NCBI GenBank assembly: GCA_964035545.1
Contig: OZ037772.1
Location: forward strand, 6,974,389-7,038,388
DNA: 64,000 nucleotides
From: Bugula neritina
Lineage: Eukaryota > Bryozoa > Gymnolaemata > Cheilostomatida > Bugulidae
Direction: 5' to 3'
Shown here: positions 25,693-37,173 of the stretch, in pieces
Numbering within the stretch: position 1 is the stretch's first letter
Layout: the number at the start of each line of letters is the position of its first letter
Program-made: the position numbers and the translations under genes
Notes under the pieces: generated by a model
What the model saw: only the letters and a program-made list of their open reading frames with translations
Told to the model about the DNA's origin: nothing
Database searches by the model: none

Positions 25693-27746
25693 CTTTTTTA
25701 ATTTCTGACCTATAACAACAAAACACTCAATTTTTTTTAAACAGCCTGCATGCTCCTATGTTGTCATATCACTGTGTAAATTATATAAACATAAAAGCCA
25801 TATTACTTTAAAAAGTATTCAATCTTTATGCTATTTCAAGTCAGAACAACTTGATTCAAACTATCAGCAAAAAACAGAAAATGAAAACTTACCTTTTCAG
25901 ATTTTAAATTAAAATTACAGGTATAGTTAGTACGTGGTTATACTAAAACAGTTGACTGTGAAATAAATTATTGACAAAGTGCAGTAAGCAGTTTTTTTTA
26001 TCAGTGTGGCCTCTGTTCTTAGTTAATCTTTATTCAGATGCTAAACCTTAATCTAAAACTAGTTAACTAGTCAAACATTTGTTTGTATTTAGGCTATATA
26101 GAAAGTTCCCAGTCTACAAATCAGATAAACTTAGTATGTTTACATTGCTATAGTGAGTTATCAGTTATCACCTCATCATGTGATGGGAGCAAAGGGTAAA
26201 ATATATAAGCAATAATTTTCGTTCTCTCATCCAATGTAGCCTTTGATCACTATGTAAATACATGCATACGCTATTTCTTATCAATGCATCAAGGTAAACT
26301 TACTAAAAATGCTATATTAGAGAGTGCTAAGACTTAAGTATGAACTGATAAACTAGCGTAAATCAACTGCGGCTATAAATTATTATTATTATAATTAAGC
26401 GAGCAGAGTTTGTAGCATTTTGTTATAGCGAGACACCATTACAATACAACCAACTGAACCAGTCCATGTTTTACTGAGTATAAACTGATAAACTGGCATA
26501 ATTAAACTGGGGCTATAAATTATTAATAATTATGTTGCAAGCAGAGTTCCTAGCATCCTGGGATTTTTACACCATTACAATGCAACCAACTGCACCAGTC
26601 CATGTTTTACTTAATCTTTGCTTTATATTCATCCCTGGGAAAATACCTAGTCATGGGTGTCAGCAATCATCATTCTTCAACTGGTTGCTGCCTGCCAGTT
26701 GTTTACTCAATAATTAGAAAGGTGTTTGCTGCTGTTGACTAATATCTACTGATAACTGTTGTAAGAGTATTCGCAGTAATGCAAATTATAGTTCAAAAAA
26801 TGTGATTATATAACTGAACAAAGTAAATTCACAGAGTATGCATGATATCCTTTTATATATAAGTATATTTTAATTATTTTTTGACGCAAAATCAGTACAG
26901 AGTAAGTTTATATCCTACTGTATGGAGATACAGGAGAGTATTTGGTAGCAGAGTATTTTTCACTGTGTTTCTCAAAGTTTTCCGGTGGTTTCATAATCTA
27001 ATATCATATTTACTCAACTCAACATATAACATGTTTGTTTTGTGCTCTCATAGGGTAAGGTAGATGAGTTTTGTTTGCACTTTGAGTAGTATAACTACAG
27101 CTAGAACTTTGAATGCTTGCATATTATATTAAATATAAACCATGCTTTCATTCCCATTTCAGTAGCTACTCAAAGCATACTTAAAATTACACAAGTCCTG
27201 CATACAAAATGAAAGGAGTGGTACCCAGTTAACATGTAGTTTCAACATTAGTATTGTGCCAGTATTGGCAAAATGAGAATGTTTCTGTTACTGATTCAAT
27301 TAGTTTATTTCAAAACATTGGAGTTATCATAACAAATTTTAACCCACTTGCAGGAAGTTTTTACTCTTGAAGAAAGTCTATAAGTTTATATGTATATTAG
27401 AGGTTAAAGTACAAAATTAGAGCTATATATTCTTGCTGAATCGCAGAAAATGAAACAGAAAAGAGTGAGGCAAGTATAGAAAAGCTAAACTAAAAGCAAG
27501 ATAGCTAATAACACAAAAAATTCATAACAAAAGAAAGCAGCTTTATATAAAAAAGCTGCTTTTGGACAATACCATTACCATTCTCTTCTTTAGATCACAC
27601 AATGAAAGCAAGTGAGTTCCCAGTGAACGAAGTGCATGCTCATAGAATGAATTGAGAATTTATTATGTAGTCAATGTAACAAGCTGCACACTATTTTATT
27701 TGACTTGAATTAAGGAGCTATCTTTTAACTTTGGATTATGCTAATA

Positions 27747-28086
27747 CAGGGGTGACCAATGTCTTTGGAACAAGGGCCACTGAAACTGAATGTCATGTGG
27801 TGAGGGCTATATTGTAAAATTTAGCTTAGGCTAAGGGCCACAGAATCCAAATAACAGCTTTATTCCAAATTCCTATAAATCATTACGCAATAAAGTCCCA
27901 ATAGTTACTGCTGGCCGCATGCTTTTAGCATATATGAACAAAGACGTTTGAAAGGTGGTTTTCCCACTCCAATTTATATACATGTGCAACATAATTTTAT
28001 GTGTTTTGCGTTTGAGGACCACATAAATGCAAATGTAAGCTGGGGCCACATTTAGACCTAGGGGCAGCTTGTTGAACAGACCTCTG
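27747..28086. mobile_element. hAT-like MITE, copy 1
   Basis: A 340-bp element beginning CAGGGGTGACCAA and ending ...GACCTCTG (inverted: CAGAGGTC). It is flanked by the 8-bp near-duplication TGCTAATA/TGCCAATA. The CAGGGGTG terminus, 8-bp target site and internal GGCCGCATG and GGGCCACA blocks are typical of non-autonomous hAT elements. The A-B spacer near 5390 lacks it and serves as the empty site. Confidence 0.75.
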
Positions 28087-28777
28087 TGCCAATAGAAATG
28101 AATGCGAAATAAGTTGGCTGAAAATCGCTGGGTGCCGTAATATATAAATAACTAATGTTTAGCTCGTATAAGCTTTCACAAACTTTATAAACTGATAGCT
28201 GCATTTTTTGCCAACATTATTTGATACTGATTTAACTCAATAATATTAGCTTTGATTAGTTAGACCAGGAAGTTAAAAGCTAATGCAACGTTCATGTTTT
28301 ACATAAAGGACTGTTACCTAACAATTATTTTCACGCGTCTATGCTAAATGCATGTAATGCAGTTTTTTGACGGAAAAGTTGAAGACATTCTCATTAAGTC
28401 ATTTAGAAAGCTTCCTGAGTTTGTAACAACAATGCATTTACATGCACATACTGAGATGTATCAAATATAATATACTGTTTATAATATATTCTTAATACGT
28501 GTAGAGTCACTGTTGAGTCGGTCTATAGCTAGAACTCGAAAGATATAAAATACTTTACTATTACTACAATAAAACTATTCATCACACAGTTCAAGTCCAT
28601 CTCTCCTCTCTCTAGTTAGACAAGGAGTTATGTTCTTTATTTATTTGATCCAAAACCTAACAAATTGTTACAATAATAAAATGTGATTATACTAATTGCA
28701 TCTAAAAAAATAAAACTATCCAATATATATTGTCTTTTAGGTTTACAAAAGTGTTATAAATTTTAGGTAATAAAATT

Positions 28778-29390
28778 ATATACAAGACAATGAATGGAGT
28801 AGAAGCTTGCAGCCTCTCTTGAAAAGAAAAACTGTATGTCACAGAGGACGACATGGAAAGTAATGCTTACAGTATTTTGAGATAAAAAGGTGCTATATAA
28901 CTTTGGACTTCAAGAGCTAAGATAACGATGTGAACCCTGAAAACTACTGTGAGCTCTTGACTGTGGTTTAGCAAGACATAAGAAGCAAGAGAGCAGACCT
29001 CTAAAATATAGGAGTTGTGTTCTACCAAAACAATGCTCACCCACATACTACTGTGTGAACAACGGCTAAAATTGAAGAACTGGGTTGGGGGGTGTTAGTA
29101 CACCATCCTTATAATCCAAATTTTGCACCAAGTGATTTCCATCTTTTTGGACCATTAAAGAGCCACATGAGAGACAAGCACTTTGCTACTGATGCAGCAG
29201 TCATTGAAGCTGAGCGCAACTGGTTCAAAACTCAGAATTCTATTCTGCAGGGATTGAGAACCTTGTATGAAAGTGAAACAAGTGTATAAAGAAAAAAGAA
29301 GACTACATTGAAAAGTGAAGATTTGTAAAGCTCCATTTTATTCTAATACAAAATTAATACAAAATTCCCACTAATTATTGACTGACCCTC
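28778..29390 (+). mobile_element. Mariner transposase C-terminal remnant, copy 1
   Basis: Plus-strand translation with several stops gives the C-terminal half of a mariner transposase. Recognisable pieces are YCELLTVV, QNNAHPHTT and HHPYNPNFAPSDFHLFGPLK (29092-29289). The second catalytic Asp of the DNARPHT-type motif is Asn here; the third, in APSD, is kept. The right end, GACTGACCCTC at 29380-29390, looks like a mariner inverted repeat; the left end is lost. Inactive. Duplicated at 59485-60096. Confidence 0.75.
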
Positions 29391-29538
29391 TTACATGATT
29401 ATATTACAATCTATCAACTTTCAGTAATCTAATTAGCAAGTGATTTAATTGCTTGCCCTTGAAGTAAAAATCAACCTAAGTATGTAATATGTGACAGTAT
29501 TCAATGCGTAGTAATAAAGTAAGTACGTTTTGTAATGT

Positions 29539-30467
29539 TTATTCACTCCAGCAAGGAGAAGCTAGTACGCCGTCTTCTATACTGATTGCACTATTTATAA
29601 CTCTTGGCAACTTGTCATGACTAAGCTTTTTTAGTGAGACACCTGTAAAATATAATCAAGAAATTGTTGTAAGCAATCGATCAATATTCTCTTAGAAAAT
29701 CATAGAGTATGTATAATCAGAGGTATAAAATCTGGTTATATAATGTCAATGCATTGATAATCCTCTTTTGTAAACTATCAACAACACATAATATGTGTTG
29801 TTGATAGTTTACAAAAGAGGATTATCAATGCATTGACATATTATATTTACAAGGCATAGGATGTTTTAATTTGGAATGTATTTTACAAATAACAAATGCA
29901 GTAAGTACTTTACATGTATTGTATATGTGTTAACGATGTTGTGTGAAAATGTGTGAAAATTTCAGGAATTTTCAAATTGATAAATGTTGCAGCAATAAAT
30001 TTGAAGTTTGAAAAATTTTAAGTTTATCTCTTTTTTTGCTAATTAAGTTGGATGGCCGTATTCAAATCACTACTTAATAGATCGAAGCTTTATCCACAGG
30101 AGAGATAATGTAGATAGCTTTTACATAGTTAACTGCACAAACATAGATAAGCCCATTAGAATCCGAGCAGACTCCACTGCCTTTGTTCAAACCATCACAT
30201 GTCCAGACTGTTGTCAGCTTTCCATTCTCTACTTTGTACTTTATCAGTTTGTTTCTACCAACTCCTAGCAGATGACCATCTGGTAGAAAGTGTAGACCAA
30301 CTGGATGCACATTAGAATAAATAGTCTCTGTCTGTTTAGTGATGAAGTCATAGATGATCAGCAGTTTAGTATCTGAACTCTTCACCACCACATGTCTGTC
30401 GGAGACTGCCGTTGTTGATGCACTAGTGCCTGTTTTAATAAAATGCAACTTATAATACTCTTCTGGC
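29539..30467 (-). pseudogene. TRIM-like unit D: 3' fragment (half propeller plus last exon)
   Basis: The last exon is 29539-29642, reading VSLKKLSHDKLP... and stopping early at SPCWSE, short of the usual tail. The propeller exon is 30094-30467 with its first half deleted: the acceptor and a few codons are followed directly by the middle blades (AVSDRHVVV onward). The donor after the propeller exon is ATAAAG instead of GTAAGA, and the frame from the acceptor hits a stop at once. It most resembles unit B. No RING or coiled coil remains upstream, where a TA repeat and a Penelope-like fragment lie instead. Confidence 0.75.
29743..29839. repeat. Perfect hairpin: 48-bp arms, 1-base loop
   Basis: Bases 29743-29790 are the exact reverse complement of 29792-29839 with a single A between. 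It lies in the intron between the last two exons of unit D. The matching region of unit B (about 6680-6775) has only a single left-arm-like sequence, so the right arm looks newly added. Confidence 0.9.
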
Positions 30468-30675
30468 CTGTAAGAGGGTATGTAAAGTTACTCATGAAGT
30501 TTGTTTATGACATCTTGTTTTTTATAAAAACATTTCTTTTAATTTTACTGAATAAAACCAGGTTATGCAACCCGTAACATTCAGATAATATAATGTTATA
30601 TGTCGATCAACGTCAAAAAACTATTTATTTGATACTAGAAACAATTGTGGAAAAGCATTTGAGTGGAATACGATA

Positions 30676-30813
<138 letters not shown>

Positions 30814-30817
30814 GTAA

Positions 30818-31198
30818 AAATTTGCGTTTATGTCTACACGTGGTGGAAAGCTCTTTTCGTTTGTTGAGGGAAGATAATTCCGGTTGTTTTAAAATTATAT
30901 ACTTCTCATAGTTGCATAAATTACATCTATTGGTTAGGTTTGAGTATGATTTGCAAATCTTTAAAATATTCCATTTTAAGCTGAATTTCGTTTTGTTGTC
31001 TTTTAAATTCCAGATGTGTCTGCTGAGTTGCGTGCTGTTAGCTTTATCTGCATGTAGGAAAGAGGCTTTGTGGTTATTGAATCTGGTTTTGAAGGTAGTC
31101 GAACAGAGTCCTATGTATGAATGGCTGGAATTATTGTCATGCCTTGTTACAGTTGCTTGGTATATTACGTCTTTGTATAAGCATTTACCATTTATATA
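30818..31198 (-). mobile_element. Penelope-like element fragment with GIY-YIG endonuclease domain
   Basis: About 125 open codons on the minus strand carry the C-terminal GIY-YIG domain of a Penelope-like retroelement. Visible pieces are [54 protein letters not shown], and [17 protein letters not shown] at the end. The YIG, the Arg of KTRF, the Glu of YEKY and the Asn of LNKR are the expected active-site positions. The reverse transcriptase part is absent; the fragment is bounded by TA repeats on both sides. The domain itself is uninterrupted, so the insertion may be fairly young. A short AT-rich open frame extends it to 31285 but does not look like the family. Confidence 0.8.
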
Positions 31199-31832
31199 TA
31201 TATATAAAGCAATTATTACTTTCTTATAATATGTTAATAGCATTTTGATAGGTTTTTTTCTGACAATAATGATGAATTGTGTCATTCCTTAGAAATGTTA
31301 CACTAATTTTCAACATAATTAAGCTGTTATTTATTATGTTAGTTGAAATATTAATTCATAAACAACAAATAGTTTCGCAATCGTGAGGAGTTTATTAGGA
31401 TATAATACTTTATTGACATAGTATAAATCACGAGCAAATGATGAAACATTTTTAGGCATTGCAATTGGACATATACTCACGGTGTAATATTATAAAACAA
31501 ATTTGGTATTAAAAGAATCTTTAAAATGCTTAGTAATTATAAGTATTACAATATGTTACATTAAGATATGCATATACACTTATAGGCATTACGAATTTAT
31601 AGTGATACATGAATTATATAAGATGTAATAATGATACTACATTTACTTTTTATATAATCATAAACATATTGTTATTTTAGTTAAAGGGCGAAAGGCTTTA
31701 AAAAGCTACATACACAGATGTGCAGTTTCATGGCAAGATGGAATTATTTTTAAAGTACTATATATAAGTCAAATAACCAATGTGCAATAATCAGCAATCA
31801 ACAGCTAGTTCAATTGACTACTTCAAACATGT
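31199..31832. other. Non-coding spacer downstream of unit E
   Basis: AT-rich, with no recognised feature. It lies between the Penelope-like fragment and the stop codon of unit E and probably holds unit E's 3' UTR. Minus-strand AATAAA motifs occur near 31390-31420. Confidence 0.4.
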
Positions 31833-34198
31833 TCAGGTTGTTATTTTGAAGAGATACAGCTTCCTGTCATCCCAACCAGGTACAGCCAGTATTCCATCTC
31901 TGATACTTGGTTCTCCGGCAAATACAGTTGGTAACTTATCATGAGTCAGTGTCTTGAGAAGGCCATCTGTTTAAAAAAAGCATAAAATACAGTGGTAATG
32001 ATGTTGAATTACACTAAGTTTTATACAGCAAAATAAAAACATCTGCTACATTATAGCAATTTACTCTAGGAACCAAGAATTATATTATCCATTCAACGAA
32101 AGTTTGATATGTTACATAAAAAGAGTATTGAGTACATTTGAGCCACTAATTTTCATACTATAGTAATTATTGATATTAGCAAAATTAGTGTTATTTCCGA
32201 CTTAAGTTTGGCTCAAAGCTCATATATCTAATACACTTTAATTTATCCATCTCTTGTATTCAGGGGCTCTCACTTGTTTCTACATATTTTTTCTATTATA
32301 CCTGAATAATATATGCTAATTGATTTTTATTATAAACCGTACCTGATGGAGAAAGGATGTGAAGGGATTTCAAACTTTTTCCAGAAACATAGATGAAACC
32401 ATTAGAGTCTGCACAGACACTGTATCCGTCTGTTACATCATCACATGTCCAGACTGTAGTCAGCTTCCCATTCTCTATTTTGTACTTTATCAGTTTACCT
32501 CCACCAACTCCTAGCAGATGACCATCTGGTAGAAAGTGTAGACCAAAGGGATACACGTCAGGATGAATAGTCTCTGTCTGTTTAGTGATGAAGTCATAGA
32601 TGATCAGCTGTTTAGTATCTGGATGATCCACAACAACATATCTGTCAGTGACTGCCATTACTGCTGCACCATCACCTGTTCTATCAAACTGAAACAGTTG
32701 TTGTCTCTTTGTGATGTCACCAGCTAGACACATATCTACCCTAGATATGCCATCTTCTCTGTGTAGAATGAATGCATTCTGAATAGTCTCAATTACCCCT
32801 GTTACTACCTTCTCACTTGTACTGTATTCACTCATCTCATTACCATCTCTACTCAGTAACTGTATTCCATTTCCAGTACCTATGAGTATGTCACCATCTT
32901 GTCTGTGATTGGCTGAGTAACACCCACCACTTGTCTCATGCTCAGATATGAATGTCAGTGAAGAAGGAACTGTTACTAGACTGACATTCAGCAGTCTACT
33001 TGTGTCCTCACCTTCAATATAATATGATGTAAAACTGGTCAAGTATGCTTCTGACTAATCATTCTTATGCAAAATCCTTTTACAAGCTTATTAGAAATTT
33101 ATTTATTAAACTAGCAGCTTTTGCAAATAATAGTTTAACTTGGCTTTTACAGCGTGCTTTTAGAAATCATTGTCCAAATTGAAAGCCGCCTACAGTTTTA
33201 GCATTCTATTGACATCTATAGAAAACTAAAAACATCACTGTGTCATTGTTATATTACAGTATATTGTTGTTTTATATTATCATTGTCATATAGCAGTAAA
33301 TCAGTTAAATTTTTATTAATCTGCATCTGTTTTGGTTACATTGACAAAGAATTTGGTTCATAAAATATATTGTCCATGTTTATTTTTGTTACCATTTTTT
33401 CTAGTTTGTTTAGTAAATTATTGTCCACATATCTACCAGAACATGGAGGGGGAGAAAGAAAATATAATTCACAAACAATATACTTTATAACATTATGACT
33501 AAATTAAAGCATTTTAAATCGAGGCAGATTTGCCGGGCACACAAGCATTCTCATATTAGTTTTTGGAGAAAAACAACCTTTATATACTTCAGAATGGCAT
33601 AGGATATGCATCCTCCCATTAAAAATTAAAAAAACAACCTATGTAGCCCAGAATGGTAAAATAATAGTTTTCTGTGTTGACAGCTTACTTTTCTGTATAA
33701 GTGTTCAAGTTAGAACTCTGATTTTATATGTTTACTGATAAAGCGATGCAAAACATATATCTCATGAAATGAAGACAGCTTACCTGTGTGTATCAGAGTT
33801 GGTGGATCAGCAAGTTCACAATCATCCAGTTTATCTGCCTCATGTTTGTCCAGCTTTTCTGCTATTCTCTTTTTCTGCCTGATCTGCTCAGTTACATGAC
33901 CATCTTTTAGAAGTCGAGTTAACTCAGTTTGTGTTTTTTTTCAACCCATCTTCTTTTGTCATCAGCTTGGTGTGAAAGCCTTCAACCTTGGCTGTCATTT
34001 TTTCTTTGTGGTCTCTAACTTTGTCTATCATTCCTTGACTCTCCAGCCTTATTTTTTGTATCTGCATAAAATATATAACCAGTTTTTTACCATTTCTAAT
34101 TGTCAACTGATTTCCAGAACATTGAACAAAGAATTCCATGTTGACAATAACCATTATATTATTGTCTCTCAAATATACAAAGCATAAAACGTTATATT

Positions 34199-34252
34199 GG
34201 GATTTGTAAATAGTGAATACAACCATGGTTGTATTCACTATTTACAAATCCC
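34199..34252. repeat. Perfect palindrome: 27-bp arms, no loop
   Basis: Bases 34199-34225 are the exact reverse complement of 34226-34252. It lies in the intron between the two coiled-coil exons of unit E. Units C (near 22845) and G (near 53060) continue directly from the left arm to the following ATCTAAAATGTC, so about 27 bases of inverted copy were added here alone. Confidence 0.92.
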
Positions 34253-34977
34253 TATCTAAAATGTCATGCAATCTGGTAAAATTTCTGGCAGGTTTTTTGA
34301 AAACTTGTTTAGTAGATTTCCACATTGCTTAAACTCATGAATGTTTTATTGCTTTGAGAAGCCTAATAATCTTATCATAATATGATTTGCCATTAGGTAA
34401 TTTTTGTTATGAAAAGAACATTTATTTTATATTGAAATACTTCCAGAAAATAATTCCGTAGAATGACTGTACCCACCATCTCATCTCTAACTTTTTCTAT
34501 CTCTGCTGCCATGGCTCCACATTTCTCTTCCTGAACATCCAAATATCTCCATGCCTTCTTGTCCAGGGAATACACTTCATCTATCTTCTGTGAAACTCTC
34601 TCCAGCTTCCCTCTGAGATATTCATTTACTTCCACTTTCAGGGATGTAAGAGACTTGAAGTTATGTTGACCACCATCTAAAATGTACAGCAATATCTTAT
34701 CACAGCGTTTTTTAATAATGACTGTATCTGAAAAGCTATATCTTACTCTATTTTTGAACAAAGTATATATGGTGTTATCTTGAAATAGAATTTTTGTCTT
34801 AGCTTGGATAATATGCACAGTGTTAGAGTTGTATATTGTACCTTCGACACTGTAAATAATAAAGTGATGTCTTCAATAGAAAAAGTAAGCAAAACAATTG
34901 ACTTCAAAATGTGTTCTTTTTAAAACAAAGAAAAACACCAGCACAATGTTTTATCTTTTTGAAATACTTATTTTTAA

Positions 34978-35623
34978 CCCTTACGCGATCAATGGACCAT
35001 ATATGGTCTTTTAGGTAAATAAACAATAGCGCTTACTTTAAACTTCCAGTTTTCAACCGAAAAGCCTAAATTTTTTTGTAATAGATGTTGATAGGGCAGC
35101 TTCGTAATTTTGGGATAATTAGAGCCATTAACTTTTAATAAATTAATAGCTACCAAGCCAGCTAGTTGCTTTTCAATTTAATCCCTAAATTTTGAAATTG
35201 TCGGTAAATTTTAACGCTACTTTCAAACGCATGAAACTGCTGTCAAATTATAGAGAGCCAGTTTAATTTATTCAGATTACATTTAGAAGAACATCTAAAT
35301 AAACAGAAATGTTAAAGTCACTATATTTTGAATCATATTATAAATTAATTGTATCATTTTTAATTTTCAATTTCAAAATGGCGGTTTTGAGAGGTCAAAC
35401 TAAAATGACTGATTTTAGCTAGCATTGAGGTTTCTTGCCACTTTAACAAGCTTTTTATAAAAGATAATACTCTTAAAATTATAATACCCAGTTTATATAA
35501 GGCCAAAATCAAGTGTAACTTTTAAAAATGAAATTGAAAGTTATGCAAAATTTGTTAGCAAATTTCGCGATAAACTCAAACGAGGCTTAAAATTACGTAA
35601 CTTCAAAGTTGATCGCGAAAGGG
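34978..35623. mobile_element. piggyBac-like MITE in intron 3 of unit E
   Basis: A 646-bp element with inverted ends CCCTTACGCGATCAA and CCCTTTCGCGATCAA (one mismatch in 15), flanked on each side by TTAA (34974-34977 and 35624-35627). The same intron in units A, C and G reads TTTTTAATCTTAGCC with no insertion, giving an empty site with a single TTAA. TTAA target and CCCTT termini are the piggyBac hallmarks. No transposase frame is present, so it is non-autonomous. Confidence 0.88.
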
Positions 35624-37173
35624 TTAATTTTAGCCATCTACAAAAAAAAGGAGAAAGAATATTTTTTAAATTCCTCATTTTCTGGAAGCCAAAACTAGTG
35701 CTACTCAGAAAGTGTGAAGTGTTATAATGAATATCTCCATTGTGTTAGCCACAAAATATAAAATATGCCTCTATGGCACCACTGAACATATAGCTTTCCT
35801 TTCCATCATAATAATGACCAGAAGCTCTAACTACTTTTGAAACTCTGGCAGAATTTGCTCTTGCGTCATAAAAGTTCTCATATGCTCTAAGTAAATACTT
35901 GACTATTTTTTTAAGTACAGATAATACAGAAATTTCTTATATATAACCCAACTAGGTATTCTTGTCAGCTTTTTAAAATTCATCATTATTTTATTAATAT
36001 CCAATGTGAAGTAGTTAAAGGAACAAATTTTCACATGTGTTATAGTCAGCACAACAAATACAGCTATTGATACTGTAAGAAGAACCAAATTGCACTTCAA
36101 CTTCTGTGTTTATTAACAACTGCTTATTGACAGGTAATCTAGAATAATTAATTTTCTTAAATAGTTAGCAAGTTACTACAATATTACCTGTGCAGTCATA
36201 TCCGTCAATCTCACACTCAAAGCAGATCAGCTTATCACATTTCTTACAAGCTCTCACTAGAACCTCTTGATGATGTTCACATGTTGGTTTATCATAAGTA
36301 GCAGGTGATCTCTTGTAGACATCAATGTCCACTATCTTGTGAGAATCTCCATGAAGTTTGTTATGTACCTACAGCAAAAATTTTTAAACTGTTATGCCTG
36401 CATTATCCTAAACTAATTATAATATTGTACATGAGCTATTTTAGATTTGAAGTAGTAAGAATATACCTGCTGATGTTGAGTACAAAACATAACTTCACAC
36501 TTCACACAGTAACGTGTAGCTATTTGACCTTGACATTCATGAGCTGTACAGTACAGAGTACCAGAATCACCAGTTTCTATGGTAACCTTTGGTAAACCTT
36601 CAATCTCCAGTGATACAAACACTTCACTGCAACATATTACTAAGTTAACTATAATACATATTTCAAACAGTTGTGTGTGCAGGTCGCTTCATGTATATAA
36701 TATCTCGGAGGTAACAGCAATCCTATAATCACTTGTTGACTCTTATTGTTTGAAATGGGATTTTCTGATAAGGTACAATATTTCAAATTACTCAATGTAA
36801 TTAAACAACTCACTCAGGGATATTTGGGTGTAGTAATTTCAAAAACTTTCAATAGAGCACAACTTTTTATATTAAACTTTTATCAGAGGCTTCTCTCGTT
36901 TTTTCAAATACTGCTCCTGTACCCTTTCATACAGGTTCTTGCAAGATTATAGTATAACTTGTAATATATGAGCTATTTATAAAATGTGTAGGTTATACAT
37001 AGTACTCACCCACAAGTAGGGCAGGTCACAGTTCTATGTTTACTGTAATGTCCTTGAATACAACTCAAACAGAATACATGCTGACAAGGCAGCTCTCTTG
37101 GATCTCTCATGTCATCCCTCTTAGAGACACAATAACCACACTCATACCAATCTGGTAGTTGCTGGGCAGCCAT

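Larger units (their letters stand above)
25693..29538. other. Upstream flank of unit C and spacer to unit D
   Basis: No protein gene apart from transposon relics. It includes the leader exon of unit C (donor after 25893), a hAT-like MITE at 27747-28086 and a mariner remnant at 28778-29390. The whole block is repeated at 56518-60180 with high similarity. Short open frames near 26532 and 26881 have no recognisable content. Confidence 0.6.
31833..37173 (-). pseudogene. TRIM-like unit E: full gene with a one-base frameshift in the coiled coil
   Basis: Seven exons: RING 37010-37173, B-box1 36467-36626, B-box2 36188-36368, coiled coil 34477-34676 and 33784-34061, propeller 32343-33011, last exon 31833-31966 (TGA). 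All borders are GT-AG. The RING keeps the normal CPTC. The second coiled-coil exon is 278 nt, not 277: a run of eight A (minus strand, near 33940) replaces the expected seven, so the frame stops soon after at 33924, before the propeller. Apart from that base every exon is open and the protein would be about 594 residues. It could be a recent pseudogene or a homopolymer sequencing error. Intron 3 carries a piggyBac-like MITE, and intron 4 a 27-bp hairpin. Leader exon end at 37475, same type as unit B. Confidence 0.8.

Noticed and set aside
26881-27063. 60-codon frame identical at 57568-57750
   Set aside because: Lies in the duplicated spacer; identity follows from the duplication, with no domain or splice context.
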